Source: Metarhizium brunneum (taxonomy: Eukaryota; Ascomycota; Sordariomycetes; Hypocreales; Clavicipitaceae). From it: a stretch of DNA of 64,000 nt. The notes beneath the pieces were generated by a model. It was not told the DNA's origin. It searched no databases and worked only from the letters and a program-made list of their open reading frames with translations. This document shows, piece after piece, positions 35,201 to 48,500 of the stretch. The position numbers and the translations under genes are program-made. Every line of letters begins with the position of its first letter. Within the stretch, counting starts at the first letter, position 1. Location: assembly GCF_013426205.1 (NCBI RefSeq), contig NC_089428.1, positions 1,364,001 to 1,428,000 of the forward strand, given 5' to 3'.

Positions 35201-37893
35201 CGTACACATCTGCTTCTTGTCCGCTTTTCTCCGTCGTCCATCCACCCGAGCATGGCGGGCCGTCAGCCATCGGGAACTACAACAAAACAAGAACATTCAA
35301 ACCACGTTAATGTGGGGCTGACCATTATAGCGGGACAACAGGAAAAGCCACGTTCTGAAGCCGACCACCAGGACATCTGCCCAGCTGCCACTCGAGCCAA
35401 CCAGCTGCAGCCCTGTACCCAATGCTAAGCACGCATGCACCTGCCTGTGGAACCTGGATCCAGCTTTTGCGGGTGTTCTGCTTAAAATGGCATCGCCAAA
35501 CCGCTCACCGCCTCGATTGCCGTGCCTTCAACTCGCCAAGGTTTCTTTCATGCCATGCCTTGAATTCAACCCGCCAAAACCGCAGAATGGAGCGGCAAGC
35601 AGAGCATTTAATTATTTCTGACGTTGCTGCTTATCTGTACTCTTCTATGGGCTTCTGACAACATACGAACAATCGCCTTCCTCGCCTTCTGGTCCCACCT
35701 CGTCCTGGAACCAACTTGACCCGTTGACACGCAATTTGTCTGGAATGAGAGCCGCTACTTGACTGATGTGTTATTGTCTAGTGGTACCCCCTGTATCAGA
35801 GATCGCTTTCTATACAGCGGTAAGACCCAATATGTAAACATACAATATCTCGGGGTCCTCTCCCCATTCTCGGCAATATGCTGGGCATCGACAACACATG
35901 GAGCAGATGTCATGCCTGTCTTGTTATCCAACGCAATATTGGGCTCCGTGACTCCACGGGGGGGAAGCTTCGTACGTCGAAAATGGAACGGCAAAACAAG
36001 CCCTGGCACTTTCTGGGCTGACTGCGAATGCACGTCGGTTCCCTTGATGATGTGCCTCGTATAATTGTTCGCAATGACTCGCATGCGCTGACCCTCGGGA
36101 ACTAGATACTACAAAGCATGCAAGATGCCCAGACAAACCCCATTAGCCATGAGATGGCTCCGTTACCATCATTGAATCAGCTTCTATATTAGTAAAAGTC
36201 GACACCAGCTGCTTCTACCTACCGAAGACGGGAAAACGAAGAGCACTACCCCTACCCCTCTGGACAATTATTCCCAGCCATAATGGTGGTATAAGCCCAT
36301 CACTGCAGAGTAGTATTAGACAGAGGCTTCAGACTTTATACCACCCTGCTTACCGACATTCGTAGAACTCACCGAGTCCGCAGAGATGGATCGAAGCTGC
36401 ATACAATATGCGGGGGCAAAATGTCGTGTCATGAGACTATAAATTTTTCCGTAGATGGCATTCGCATTTGTACCTGACGTGGGAGCCTAAACTCAGCCCC
36501 CAACTCATTGCTGCAGCGTCATGTAGATAAGTCTTAGTTTATACTCCTCTGCACATGCCTTCGATTTCCATCGACCGAGTGACTTTGTTGGATGAGAACA
36601 ATCCTAAGCTTCAGAGAGCATGGCCCGATATCTACTGATAAGCGGTAGCTTGTGGACTTTTACTTGTTCTATTCAGCTCCAGCATGGCTTATACTGTACA
36701 TTCCGGTGTGACATTGCTGAGTTTAGACGTCACAGGCGCGCATCTCTTCACACCCAAGCATTCCAACAAGCGGCCGGAATAAAAAAAAAAGGACTGCTTC
36801 CGACATACAGCACATCACGTATCTAGTTTCCACATATGTAGTACTACCCAAATATGGTGAGTGCTAATCGAATCCTCCAATCGTATCACAGGGCTCTGTA
36901 AACGTTTTCGTTCGATCACTAGTTGTATACTTCATATTATATTAGCCTTTTAAGCTCGCGTATCGGTAGCAGCCCTGGAGCGAGCTGTGGTAAGAATGAG
37001 AGAAGGAACTATCTATCACTTGCTAAGTTGGACTCGGCCTTGCTCGCAGGCCCCAAGATACTACTTTATTCCATTCAGCAGTTCCCAGTGGGTGCTCAAG
37101 CACCCCAATTAGTGGTCTTTCCAAACCGAAAGAACAATTTATATCGATCCAAGTTTAATAATGCATGAATAGAGTGTATTCGCGAGTCTTTTCTTCGCAT
37201 GGCGCCTATTTCATTGAGCTGCAATGGCTCATCAATCCCTGCAGCACTAAGCTCGACGTCTATATGTTCCAACTTATAGGCGTCTCCTGACTTTTCGGCG
37301 ACCAAGTCTTATGTGCAACAGTATTGTCTCCCTGGAAGTGGGCATCTCGGTGGCATGTTAGTTTAGGTCGCCCTGTGGCTCATATTCAATATAAGAATAT
37401 ACAAGTATCTGCACGCCCATATGAGGTTGCGGGAGCGGTGGTCGACGTCATGACGAGAAAGAAACCGGCAGGAGCTCCTGTATGCTGAAGACATGTCATC
37501 AAACCACGTCCCTACGGTATAGTACATTTTTTCGAGAATCGGGCGATTCATTTGTGTCCGCTTTGATGGCCTTTTTACAAGTTCGTCCTTTCCAGGAATG
37601 CATATATAAGACGTAGTAACCAGAGGGTGCCTGGCCCGTGGGAAGGGGTATGAACCACGGGTTGCCATGGCCATTTCCTGGCGCTCAATGTTGTCTTAAG
37701 TTCTTGGTCTTACACGTGCTACATCATGCTCAAGGATGGGGCATCTAAGAGCATTTGGCATTTGGATGACGTATTTCATCGACTCCTCCTTTGACTTGAT
37801 TCTAGATGGCGTGAGAAACAACGGTACACGAATAACCCGGTGAATAGAACGACATCTTTCTCATTGGCAAACTTGGATATCCGTCTCCTTGAG
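32260..37893. other. 5.6-kb gene-poor region
   Basis: No convincing gene was found in these 5.6 kb: open frames are below about 140 codons, overlap on both strands and lack domain-like sequence. The first few hundred nt should hold the promoter and leader of the giant repeat protein. A (TG)11 microsatellite lies at 33520-33542, a TACTCCGTA at 33825-33833, and A/T homopolymers at about 34600 and 34695. Confidence 0.5.
33520..33542. repeat. (TG)n microsatellite
   Basis: Eleven consecutive TG dinucleotides are directly visible in non-coding sequence. Confidence 0.9.
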
Positions 37894-38298
37894 ATGGGTT
37901 CCGAAGAGTCCGTTATCGGCTGTTGTGGCAGCCTTCGCAGTAGTTGCCCCTACTACGGTGGCGAGGACTCGGACCAGAAAGTAACTCGAGATTCTATTCA
38001 ATGGCTCTTGAAATATGGCATCACACATGTTATTTCACTTGAAAGCGATGCCAATAACCGCTTTCATCCCGCCAACCACTTTGGATCCCAAAAAGTCGAA
38101 AAGTATGCACTTGATGGCAAGGGTAACTCAATTGTAGGGGACTGGGAGGCTGACAAGCGGTGGGATGGGAAGCTTATTCCAAAGATTTTTCAAGATCAAG
38201 TCGCTCCTTCTTGGAAGCCACAGTCATTACGCTGCTGTGGACTACGCATGGTGCACGCCAAGCATTCAGCTTTCGTGGGATTCCATGCCTTTGAATAG
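37894..38298 (+). pseudogene. Fragment resembling a dual-specificity-phosphatase-like protein
   Basis: A 134-codon frame starts at an ATG (MGSEESVIGCC). It contains SLRSSCPYYGGEDSDQ and LLKYGITHVISLESDANN. From memory of the family pattern, this resembles the N-terminal half of small fungal/bacterial dual-specificity-phosphatase-like proteins, which begin with a similar RSS-P-Y-DSDQ block and a GI-HVISL strand. The catalytic HC-x5-R loop expected further on is absent and the rest of the frame looks unrelated, so I treat it as a decayed or truncated copy. It stands alone in a gene-poor region. A real small gene with a missed intron is an alternative. Confidence 0.35.
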
Positions 38299-40874
38299 CA
38301 AATTAAGAGCCTCTAGTTTCTAGTAGATCCCAGCAAGTTTGCAAAGAATAAGTCAGCCCGGGACCGCGAGAGTCTTGCGCCGCTAAGGTGAGAACGCAGT
38401 TCAATGTTGGCTCTAGGTTATGTAGCCTCTTCCAAGTATTCTCACTGCAATAGTGGTCGAATTCTCGAAATGTAGAAGACAAAAATGGGGAAAGCGTGGG
38501 ATCTGCTTACTTGTAGCTCTACGGATTGTAGTTTCTTAACAGTATGCTGGTTCCCCTATTTTGCTGGCTGCCTTCATGTTGAGCGTAACGCAACATGGAT
38601 CCGTAGTTTCTCTCTCAAGAGCCCATTGTCAAGGAACCAAAATGGCACGTTTGTGAGCCGTACACTAGAAATATTCGACCAAGAGTCGGTTTTACCGTAT
38701 ATTTTTGCTCCAGCGTTATAGCAATACGCAGCTCCATCGTCGTAGATCGATGATCGAGTAACTGAAATGGCCTTTCATGGTCCATATCTACCTATCTGAG
38801 GCACCATCTATACTTCCCAGGTTTCAATCAGGATCAGGATAACGTGATTCTACAGAAGCCTGCCTACTAGGTACCCCAAGCTCCATACGCATCTCCCCCA
38901 AGACTGACAAGCTCATGACACTATGGACGTCGATATACTTATCGCAAGACGCGTGTGAACTAGCTTCTCGCACATGAAAGCTATCTATCACAATACGTAC
39001 TTAGTATCAGACCCAGGCACGGAGGTTTCCAAGAATGGCACACAAGCCGGACGACTCCCACACCACAACTGCTAGAGCGGCGGCCTGAAACCACAAGGCA
39101 TCGGTGCCCATACACTTCCGTATACGAGCACTATTAGCCTGACCGTATCATGCATTGTGCGAGAGAAATCCAGTCTGTCAGAGCACTGACCAAAAGCTAC
39201 TCCTTTTCGCCAGGCATCTCCGGCTGAATGCCATTGGTCTCGTCGGAAACACTCCTAACGGCCTACTCTGCTCAAACACCGCTTTGACCCAAAGCCACTG
39301 TCACAACTCACAAAATACTCGTTCTCTAATAGCAGTCGACACAAACAAGCGAGACTATATTAGACACCTTGCTACGGGCTACCCACCTTCCGCTTCCTTC
39401 GATCCCCCTTTTCCACTTTCTGAGGCTGTGCACGCTCAAGGTCGGTCACCAACCGAACGGTGGTATCCCGCACACCCTCTCTGCTGGCTTCCTCCCGGAT
39501 CTCTTTAGGATCAGCAAGCACTATTCAGAGGAAATGGCAAGGCAGAATTGTGTATATACTGGTTTGTAGGGTTTACAAAGCCGCGTCTACGTGCAGTGGT
39601 CCGAGTTAGTATGAAACAGTTGACTACTATTTGGGGAGTCGTCAGCCATTGAGCATTTCTGAAGTTCCATCATGTACCCACAGTCAAAGGCAGTATCGCC
39701 AATCCAGAACCATGCCAGGTGCTTCTATGTTTGTGGGGATACTGTGCGGTCGTTTGTTTCCCTCAGATTTGTGACATAGATCGCGTCATGTATTAATATT
39801 GGGGACACGCAACCGGCGTGCCGCAAGATTCATCAAAAGCGCTGGGGGATGGCCCCATGACAGGGGATCGCAGGACAACATCTTCGGTTTTTGCAGAGAT
39901 TTCGATACTTCAAGCTCTCCGCTTCTGTCATCCTATCCAGTGACGGGAAACTCTTTAGGGGGCTGATATAAGAAGAGACCCTTTGGCAGGCTCTTTAGAT
40001 GGCAACATGGGTGAGGCAAATAGACCTGGTTGAACTGACGCGGATTGAGGAACCATTCTGCCAGTGGATCTATTACCTGTATTCGCCCATAGCTTGCGTC
40101 CCCTTCCCTCCCATCACATGGTGGCCCTTTCTCCTCTGACCACGGCGGGTTATTGGTTCTGCACATCCCTCGCTTCTTCTACGATGGGTCTAATCATATC
40201 GCAACGGGCGTATGGAACTCGCCTGATATCTTGCCACTGTGCCTGAAATTAGAGGCCAAACCCTGCACGCCTGGGGGCAAAGAGATCTCGGGCAGCGTAG
40301 AAATAAACTCGAGGGTTCAGCCATCACGATTTTGATATTCTTCTGCGGAGATCTGAGTCTTCAGCCTCGGTTCGGGCCACTGTCCATGCGATGGAGTTTT
40401 GCCAATCATTCGAGAAGCTTCAAAGGATAAGGCAAAGTGTATGGGTGATATGAATGAAATATCGTAGATTCGGGTTCGAAGCATTCGAAGCTTGGTATCT
40501 AATACTCGTGGCATGTCTATCCTCTGTTCTTGTACCTCAAAAAATCAAAGTCGAATTCAAAACGAAACCGGTAAGCCCTCTGTGGTCAAAAAAAGGCCTG
40601 CAAAGGGGACCAACCTAAAGGCGCACTTGAATGCCCCGTCCGCAAATTGAGAATCATCAAAATCCATCAAAATCCCAAGCATACCTTCAAAGGCAATTTT
40701 ATCCAATGCCTTGGTGTCATGCACGTCTCAGTCCAGGTCCTCCAAAGATATAATCCAAGCGAAGCAACTAGATAGAAAAGAACCGCTCCAATCACAACTC
40801 AGAAAACCAACGCGTCATCTTCTTTCCGCACATATACTGCCTTTTTCTCCAACGCCAAAATCGTGAGCCCAGGT
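38299..40874. other. 2.6-kb intergenic region downstream of CrzA
   Basis: This stretch should contain the long 3' UTR and terminator of the minus-strand CrzA gene at its right end. Frames such as those near 38485 and 39155 have no coding character I trust. Confidence 0.45.
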
Positions 40875-43129
40875 TCAGCGGCCGCCAAAATCGCTAGGGT
40901 AGCCCATTTCTCCAAAATTTTGGCCTATGCCACCCTCTCCGTATGTTGTTCCGGGTCCGCTGACATAGCCCGTCTCTTCAGTCTCATCGTAGTCGCTGGC
41001 GTCAAACGACGACCGTCCGCTAAGATCGTCCTCCATCGCACCACCCGCGTCAGGAGCAGACCAATTCATCTGGGCTAAAGCAGGATACTGCTGCAATAAA
41101 GCCGCGGGCAGACTGTAGTTTCCACTAGCATCCATGGGATAGCCCGTGGCTGGATCTAATGTCATCTGTGGGGCCATGTTCTGGGCAATATTTTGCTGCA
41201 ATCGCTGTTCTTGCCACTGTCTGTGTCGTTCATTCATCTCCTCATCAAGCAGCGGCTTAATACAAATACGGCCAGCTTCAGAACGGAAATGACGGCCAAG
41301 AGCGTCAGCACGGGCAAAACGTCTCCCACAGCCCCACTGGCCACTGCCCTTCAGATCTCCTTTACAAATGAATTTCTTTTCTCCAGAATGAAGGCTCTCG
41401 TGTCTCTTGCGGTCGTGCTGGCGGGCAAATGCTTTCCCACAAACCGTGCATACAAAGGGACGTTCGTCGGTATGAGTTCGCAAATGAGATCGCAGGTTGT
41501 ATGCTCGTGTAAACCTCTTAGGACATAGTGTACATTGGAATGTAGCCGGATGTTTTTGCACGCGTTTTGTAGAGCCTGATTCTGGGCTGTTTTGATACTC
41601 AGGATCCGCCAAGCGCAGGGCGATGACGTTATTAGGAACGGAAGACGTAGACTGGCGTCTCCGGGAGGAGGATGAAGCAGATTGCCTTTCTAGGGGTGAT
41701 AGGGAGCGGGAGGACTCGGACCGAGCTGAGAGATGAGGAGTTGGCGAAAGGCTAGCAGAGTTTTGAGGCCGACTCAAGGCCACACCGCCGGGATGGAAAG
41801 GATCTGTGACAGACCGAGGCCGTGACTTAGGTCGACCTGGAGCAGTGAGGTTAGACTTGTTGAATTTGTAACTGCGGGAGCATCGTTAGGCTGTTAAAAA
41901 CACATACCTCTGTCGGATGGCGGCGTCAAAGAGTCCTGGTCAATGTGAGACTTGACAGATTCGTAAGGACCTTGCTTTGCATTGTTTGGCGCGAAATCGA
42001 TATTGATGGCTGGAGGAGCCATGTGGGAAATATCGCCTCGTTCCTGCAAAGCCAGTGGAGGAAATGATGTAGGCTGCATACTAGGGTAGCCCATAGCGCC
42101 AAAGCCACCACTCGGAGGTGCCAGAACGAATACCGGTTGATGCATCTCGGGCATCTGCTGAGGATTGATTCTAGGACTTATGGCCGGGCTATGAGAAGGG
42201 CTTCTGCCGTGTTGAGTGTTGTCGCCAATGCTAAAGGACTCAATGTTCAAAACGTCTTGATACAGACTACCGTCCGAGGCTCTTTGTAAAGGTGAGTGGC
42301 CTGAATGGTCATCAAACGAGTCTGCACTGACTAAATTCGGAGACGGCGAGACAGACGAGACGTCCGAGTATTCGGAGGGACTGCGGCGATGACCCTGGAA
42401 TTGAGGTTGCTGGGTCCAATCACCAATCTGGTTCGGTAGCAAGGCAGCTTCGGGTCCAAGAGAAGCGTTCCTTGAGTGACTGCTTTGCGGGGAAGAGAAT
42501 TGGTGATGCTGGCTGAAGGAGGGTGACTGGTGAGCAGAACCAGGTTGGAGACTATCTGGCTGGAGAAGGTTTGGAGGGGTAGGCGTGTGATGGGATTGAG
42601 GAGAGGCCATGCTATTAATATCATTCGGGTTGAGACTTGACTGCTCAAAGAGCGGGGCGTTGAACTGGTCACCCTGGCTGCTCGAAGGGAAGAGAGAAAA
42701 GTCTCCGTCGTTGAGGTTTGGAGACAGGTATGCCGTTGGTTGCGACTGGGAATCAAAGGACAATGCGCCGTCGGCACCTTGACCGGGGGTGGGCTGATGG
42801 CCGAAACTGGCACCAGGATCGAATACAGTCGGATCAGAGACGGTCGCTTGGCTGAACGTTTGCTGGGACGACGTCTCTTGCGGATCAAGGAAGTCAGTAT
42901 TCGAGCCAAATGAGTCAAACCCCGAGTCTGAGGTTCCGGCAAATGTCAAGCTTGACCGTTGTTGCTGCGGTTGAGCATCGAGATCGAGACCCAAGCCGAC
43001 GGATGAGTCGTCCGGGGCACCCAGACCGGTTGCCGAGGGCGAGGGACCCGTTTGGTTTATATGAGGTTGTTGTTCCTTGTCATGGCCGGCTGTCGAGGAC
43101 GACTGGCCGTTGTGGGCCTGTTGATCCAT
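40875..43129 (-). CDS. crzA: Calcineurin-responsive C2H2 transcription factor CrzA/Crz1
   Basis: The calcium/calcineurin effector that enters the nucleus after dephosphorylation and controls ion, wall and stress genes. Exons 41908-43129 and 40875-41836 give 727 residues. The N-terminal ~500 residues are disordered and rich in Gln, Ser and Pro, with many SP sites. PAINID at about residues 373-378 fits the PxIxIT calcineurin-docking pattern. The zinc-finger block starts near residue 507: two C2H2 fingers ([38 protein letters not shown]) and the atypical third finger with [21 protein letters not shown] typical of Crz1. The C terminus is acidic. The start is the ATG at 43129 (MDQQAHNG). Large non-coding flanks on both sides set it apart from its neighbours. 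Confidence 0.93.
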
Positions 43130-44227
43130 CCTGTTGGGGCCGTATGTATTGTGTATGATCGCGAGGCAGACTTCCCCAAGGCAGCCTTCTGGCAGCCAAG
43201 GGGGTACCGAGGGGCTGTGCAGCACTACAACAAGTGCAAGTGATGCAATGTGTAGAAGTACTGGGGCAAGACACCCTATCAAAAAGTCGGCCGCGCGAAA
43301 GTGGTGCGAGCCGGTCTTCAACTGCAGCCTTGTTTCAGACGCTGGCGGGTGAGGAAGATTCGGCGGTGGGAGATGAGGGGAGAGAGAGAGGGGCGTGAGA
43401 CTTTCGGACTTGATGTTGGATACTGGATGGCGTGGCCGATGGTTGTTTGCGTGATGTTGTTCGGGGTTCTATTCCAAAGCACAGGTCAAGATAAGACTAG
43501 GAAAGAGAAGCGCGATGGCAGCTCGGGTGGCAGTTGAGGCCCGTGGAGCCGAAGAATACTAGTCTGGTAAAACGGAACAGAAGAAGCAGCGAAGGGGGGG
43601 CGTGTATCGTAAGGAGAATACACATGTATGCGCCAGCGCTTGGGTGTGGACAGGTCGAGAGTTTGGGACTGTGGCAGAGAAGAGAAGAAAGATGGATATC
43701 TAGTGTAGGGCTGGCGGGATGTCGCGAAGGGTGGGAGGTTTCAACATTGGATGTTAGGGACAATGTCGATGCTGACTGCTCAAGGCTGGGCGTGAATGAA
43801 TGGAGACATGGAAGGAGAGGGGCGTTTGGGGGGGCGTCGGAACGGCAGGCTGGGGTTCAGAGTGCTCAAGTGGGTTCAAGTGCCATGCGATGTGCTGCAA
43901 TTAACCCGAACGTACGGAGTACAGTGCTACTAGATTCAATGTTGACTTGGCTGGACCACGCAAGTAATTCGAGAACTGCGGTCAACTGGTTGGCATCAAG
44001 GTCGCGCATCCGCAAACAGGCTGGTCTGGCCTACCCACTTCCATGTTAGGTTAGTAGTACACTAGGTCCTATTATTGCGTCGTAGACGGTAGAACTTTGG
44101 AACATTCAAGGCCATCTCTAAAGGTTAGTACATATGTAACCATCTCTAGCTTCTTGACAGCTGACATGTGGTCGTAGATTAAGCGGCCGTACTCCAAGTG
44201 TCTCCTTGCCTCCCCGCCAAGGACCTA

Positions 44228-44320
44228 TATACTTACCTACTTTACTAAGTACTTAAATTGACATGTACCTGCCTAAGCGGTCACTTGGTCGTCCGTACGC
44301 GCTGCTCGACTACTTAAGTA
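44228..44320. repeat. Cluster of TACTTAAG/TACCTAC-type words
   Basis: Overlapping words such as ACTTACCTACTTTACTAAG, TACTTAAATTGA and CTACTTAAGTAGG are directly visible and resemble the cluster at 25253-25365. Confidence 0.5.
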
Positions 44321-45502
44321 GGAGCTCTGCAATCAAGGTGCATAACCCGTATTAGCACGCACGCTCATCGTCCCGTCCTCCCTGCGCAAGCGTCCCCATG
44401 TTTCTGGATGCCTGTGTATCCAGTTTCGTCGGGGGCGCCGGCGAGGCGGTGCAACAGGTGCACGAGTATCTAGACCAGGAAGGCTCCGCACTGCATGTCA
44501 CTTTATGGAGTCTGGTCTGTTTAAAGTGCCTTGGTACGTACTCCGTGCCTGGTAAACATCTCGACATCGGCAGTGGAGATAATAGCCTCGGCAGGGCCAC
44601 ATGGTTGCTGCTTGGGGGTTTCAGTCCAACGAGTCGTGGTGTTGCGCCGTTTGGGCCAAATCAGGGCATTCCTTGCGCGCCGGAGGGCGAGCATTTAATC
44701 AGTTGCTGGCAATGACTGAAATACGCGTTAGCAAGTCCATCACTAGTCAGACAGCCATGCGCTACCTAATCGTGAATATAGCGTGCATGGTGTTGTGGAT
44801 GGAGTCCGCCGGTACGGAACGTTGAGCTGACAGGGAAAGCCTTCATGGACGTTCACGGCCTGTTAAGCCTAGTGCATGATCTGCTTAAGCCAAATAAATG
44901 TGGCTGCCACGGGACGGCTGTTCTCTCGGGTGGATGACTCGCTGGCGGTATAATATGTACGTAGAGCAATCTCTACATCGATCTCAATTTTCCAATATTA
45001 GTAGCCCTTTAATGAATGAGCGGGTTTGTGTCAGTTCAATGTTGGGAGGGTGTGCATCGTCAAGTTGAGACCATCCGGCACTCGATATAACTACTACTAC
45101 TAGACTAGCCAGCATTGAGGGACCCGGCTGTTAGTGGACCTTATAAGGTTGGTATCCAAGACCTACACCCAAGAACATGATGATTCCCCAACCCAGGTTT
45201 GCTCCAAGAAGCCCGCGGGTCACCGAGTTCCCGAGTCCCCGAATGAAGAAGAGGGGGGCGGTTTGCGAGATTAATTATGCTACTCTCCGGTCTGGATTGG
45301 TCTCTGTGACAGTGCATGGCGAGATGAAAGGAATAATATTTCATTGATTGGCTATGATTCAAACAATATTGTGGCCCAAACTCACTTCCTCGCACGTGAG
45401 GAGATGCGGAGGGCTCACAAGTTTGGTGTACAAGAAGGCATATCAATCGATTAACTCGGGGATTGACCCGGGACGTTCCCAAAGGGGAATTACCTTTCTC
45501 CC

Positions 45503-45518
45503 TACTCCGTACGGAGTA
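45503..45518. repeat. Perfect 16-nt palindrome TACTCCGTACGGAGTA
   Basis: A perfect inverted repeat, of which single arms occur at 25527, 25662, 33825, 43913 and 46549, always in non-coding sequence. Confidence 0.8.
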
Positions 45519-48500
45519 ATATGCAGTTGGTGAGTGTGAACACCGAGGCTACCCAGAACCTCGCCAAAGCCTCTTGGCTCATTGGTGAGGCAGGCTAGGC
45601 AAACACGACCGGGGAGATCGTGATAACCAACGCCCCAAGACCAATGGCCCGTATCGCGGGCCGTTTCAGGGCAATATCAGGCATTGAAATTGGCCTGGCA
45701 GCAACCATGTAATTGGGCCAATCCCGGCCACCTGAGCACACGAGGGACAAGGGCTTCAAAATGTTCGAGTCTGCCTGACGAGGCATAACTGCCACGTTGG
45801 GCATAGGGATGATCCATCCCAGGAACCAAGTGCCCACTTTGACCGGAAAACAGCCGAATGCTGCCCTACGCCCCAGAAGCATGCGGAGGACGGCGTACAG
45901 GACGGTGTAACAGGACGGAGCAGAGGACGGAGCGGTTGCGGAATTGATGAGTGCAATCTACAAAACAACCCTTCGGCTGAGGGTCTTGCAACGCATGGTC
46001 TGGCTCTGGGGGTCAATGTCTAATGCCGATTTTCTCTTATTTTTGACGAGCTAGGGCGAGATACTAGCTCAATATTCGTATGTGTGTGGGCCAAAACGGA
46101 CCGGTTTTGATGATTGACAATACACGTGATATCTCAGGTCCAAGAAGGTGAGTGTCAGCACAGGTTGCCGGGCTGGCTGCCTTCACATGAGCAATGTTCA
46201 CTGATCCAACATCGAATCCCCAGTCCGCCCAATTATGCTTGACCGGGCAAAATGCCCCGTATCCATTCCACTCTCCTCTCTATCGTAAGAGACGGAGTGT
46301 TCCGTACAATACTTGAACTACCCTCCGTCCCCTGACTAAGGAGCCCAGGCTCATGGCTGCGCTTAAAGCGACGAAGAGATGGCTTCGTGATCGTCCGGGC
46401 CCTGACGAGAAAACCAGCCGTCAATCATGCAGCCCTGTCCACATTCGGCCGATAAACCGGATCCATTATGCGCTGCCCATGACCCCATCACCCATGATCC
46501 CAAACTACCTACCTATGGCTAGGTATTGTGTTCAGTGTTCGTTGCCGCTACTCCGTACTTCAGCCGACAGACAATACACTACAACATAAGTAGTATGTAC
46601 CTCGGTACTAATAATATGCCAATGCGAGGACTAGTATGTGTTAGTACTGCGGAGCGCGCAATAATTGCCGACGGCCAGTCATATCAACCACCACCCAACC
46701 AACCATGACGGCGGCACAGCGGTATCCAGTCTGAACGAATCAATTCATGCGGTCTGGGATGCGGCATGAGCTTTTTTGCTCGTCAACGGCCCCCAACGTG
46801 CTCGTCTTGCCCTTTTGTCGCCGGCTCTCTGACTGCAGAGTAGCGTGCATTTGGAGCTGCTGTCAGAATGATCATCTCTAGGATGCAAGATTTGACAGCA
46901 TCGCTTCGTTCTATCAGGACACATGGACAAAGCACTGGGTTCCACCTCAGCCTTTTCTGCGACGAAGCTCCCCGTTCCAAGCCCCCAAAACATATCGAGG
47001 CCATCAGATGTAGCCAGTGAGCCTCACTGCCAGCCACAGCCTTATAACTGGGTGCTTGCGGATCTGGCACGCAGGAGTAGTGCGGGATACAGGGAAATAC
47101 CAGGGTGAACGGACACCTCAAAGCACGTAGCCGCCGGGCGAGAATCGTCACTACCGAGGCGATGCTGCTAGGGTGAACGCAGTTCAATCATAGCCCCGGA
47201 ACTGTGTGTTACATCCGCCCCCATCCCGTTGGCCTGGCCCAGCAGTGGTTCGTGGCAGCCTTGGCCTTGGTCTTGGTTTGTGTGCGCCCAGTCCGCATCA
47301 ACAAACTGCCGTTGATGCCAAAGCCGGTCTGACTCGCACAAGTTTGGATGCACAACGGGATCCATCCCCATTGGCATTATCGATCAGAGCAGCTGCCGTA
47401 CAGGGACAGACAAGCATGGCCAGGCCGGGGTGCGGATTATGCGTGCGACTGGTCCAGCATAGCCACTTACGACGGGCTTCAGTCGGGACATGAAGCTTTA
47501 CCGCCACAACTCACCCAAAAATACCTAGGTAGTCAATATCACTTACAAGTAGCATAACCATGTCCAGTCACGACAGAGCCTACCCTAGGACTAGATGAAC
47601 GACGGGATGCAATGTCCCTTCATACTCTGTAAGCGAACTATTGTGTGCTGCAGTATCATGGGCCAGCGATAATGAAAAAGAAGACAGCCCTATGCCGGGG
47701 CATTAAGAGCAGTGCAGTGCAGCCCACCGCTGGCCGGACTATTTGATGGGCCAACATTTGAAGCTCTAGAACAGCGGAATCCACCATTTGATGTTCGCAT
47801 GTTGTACAGACTTATTTAGTCTATTCCAGGAAGGGGTGACTGACGACAACGTCCCCAAAAATAGCCCCACCCATCTTTGGGTTGTGGTGGCTGTTCTCCG
47901 ACCCCGGTGGATCCATCCAGTACTACTAGTACTTACGTCCTTAACTGCTATCCACTCAAAAGGAAAGTACTATTGATCGTCAAATGCACGTTGCTTGTTG
48001 CCAAGCCGAGTGCCAACCCTTGCGTGGCAGACGCGTCACTGCGTCAGGTTTAGCAGGATGAGCCGACATCAGGTTCAGCATCCAGCTACTGTCTACAACA
48101 TGTAGGGGTTCAATGTTGCGTGGTGTTCCACTGGACCTCGAATGTTGTAGCCCATGTCGCAGAGGACGTGTCGTCGATACAACATCTAAAAATATACCAA
48201 CTTCCCGTGCCACCTTCAACACTACACTAGCCTACGCATTATCGTATAGGGCTATAGGATGAATGAACGTCGATGCCATTTTCCTGCTAATCCAGTGCCA
48301 GACCTGTTAAGGCATGGCTACAATACCCTGCATGGCAAAAGCCACTCGCACGCCGGTACGTCGTGGTTTATGGAAATAAAATACAAACAGCCCTAGTAGA
48401 GGCAATGGCACGCTAAAAACTCCATTAAAGCCCTTTCGAATACAGGGATACTCGAGACAGCCACGGGCGACCAGAAGCCAAGAACATACCCAGGGCAAGC

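Noticed and set aside
45595..46016. Frames of 86-95 codons on the minus strand
   Set aside because: Low coding character, overlapping phases and no similarity to known domains.
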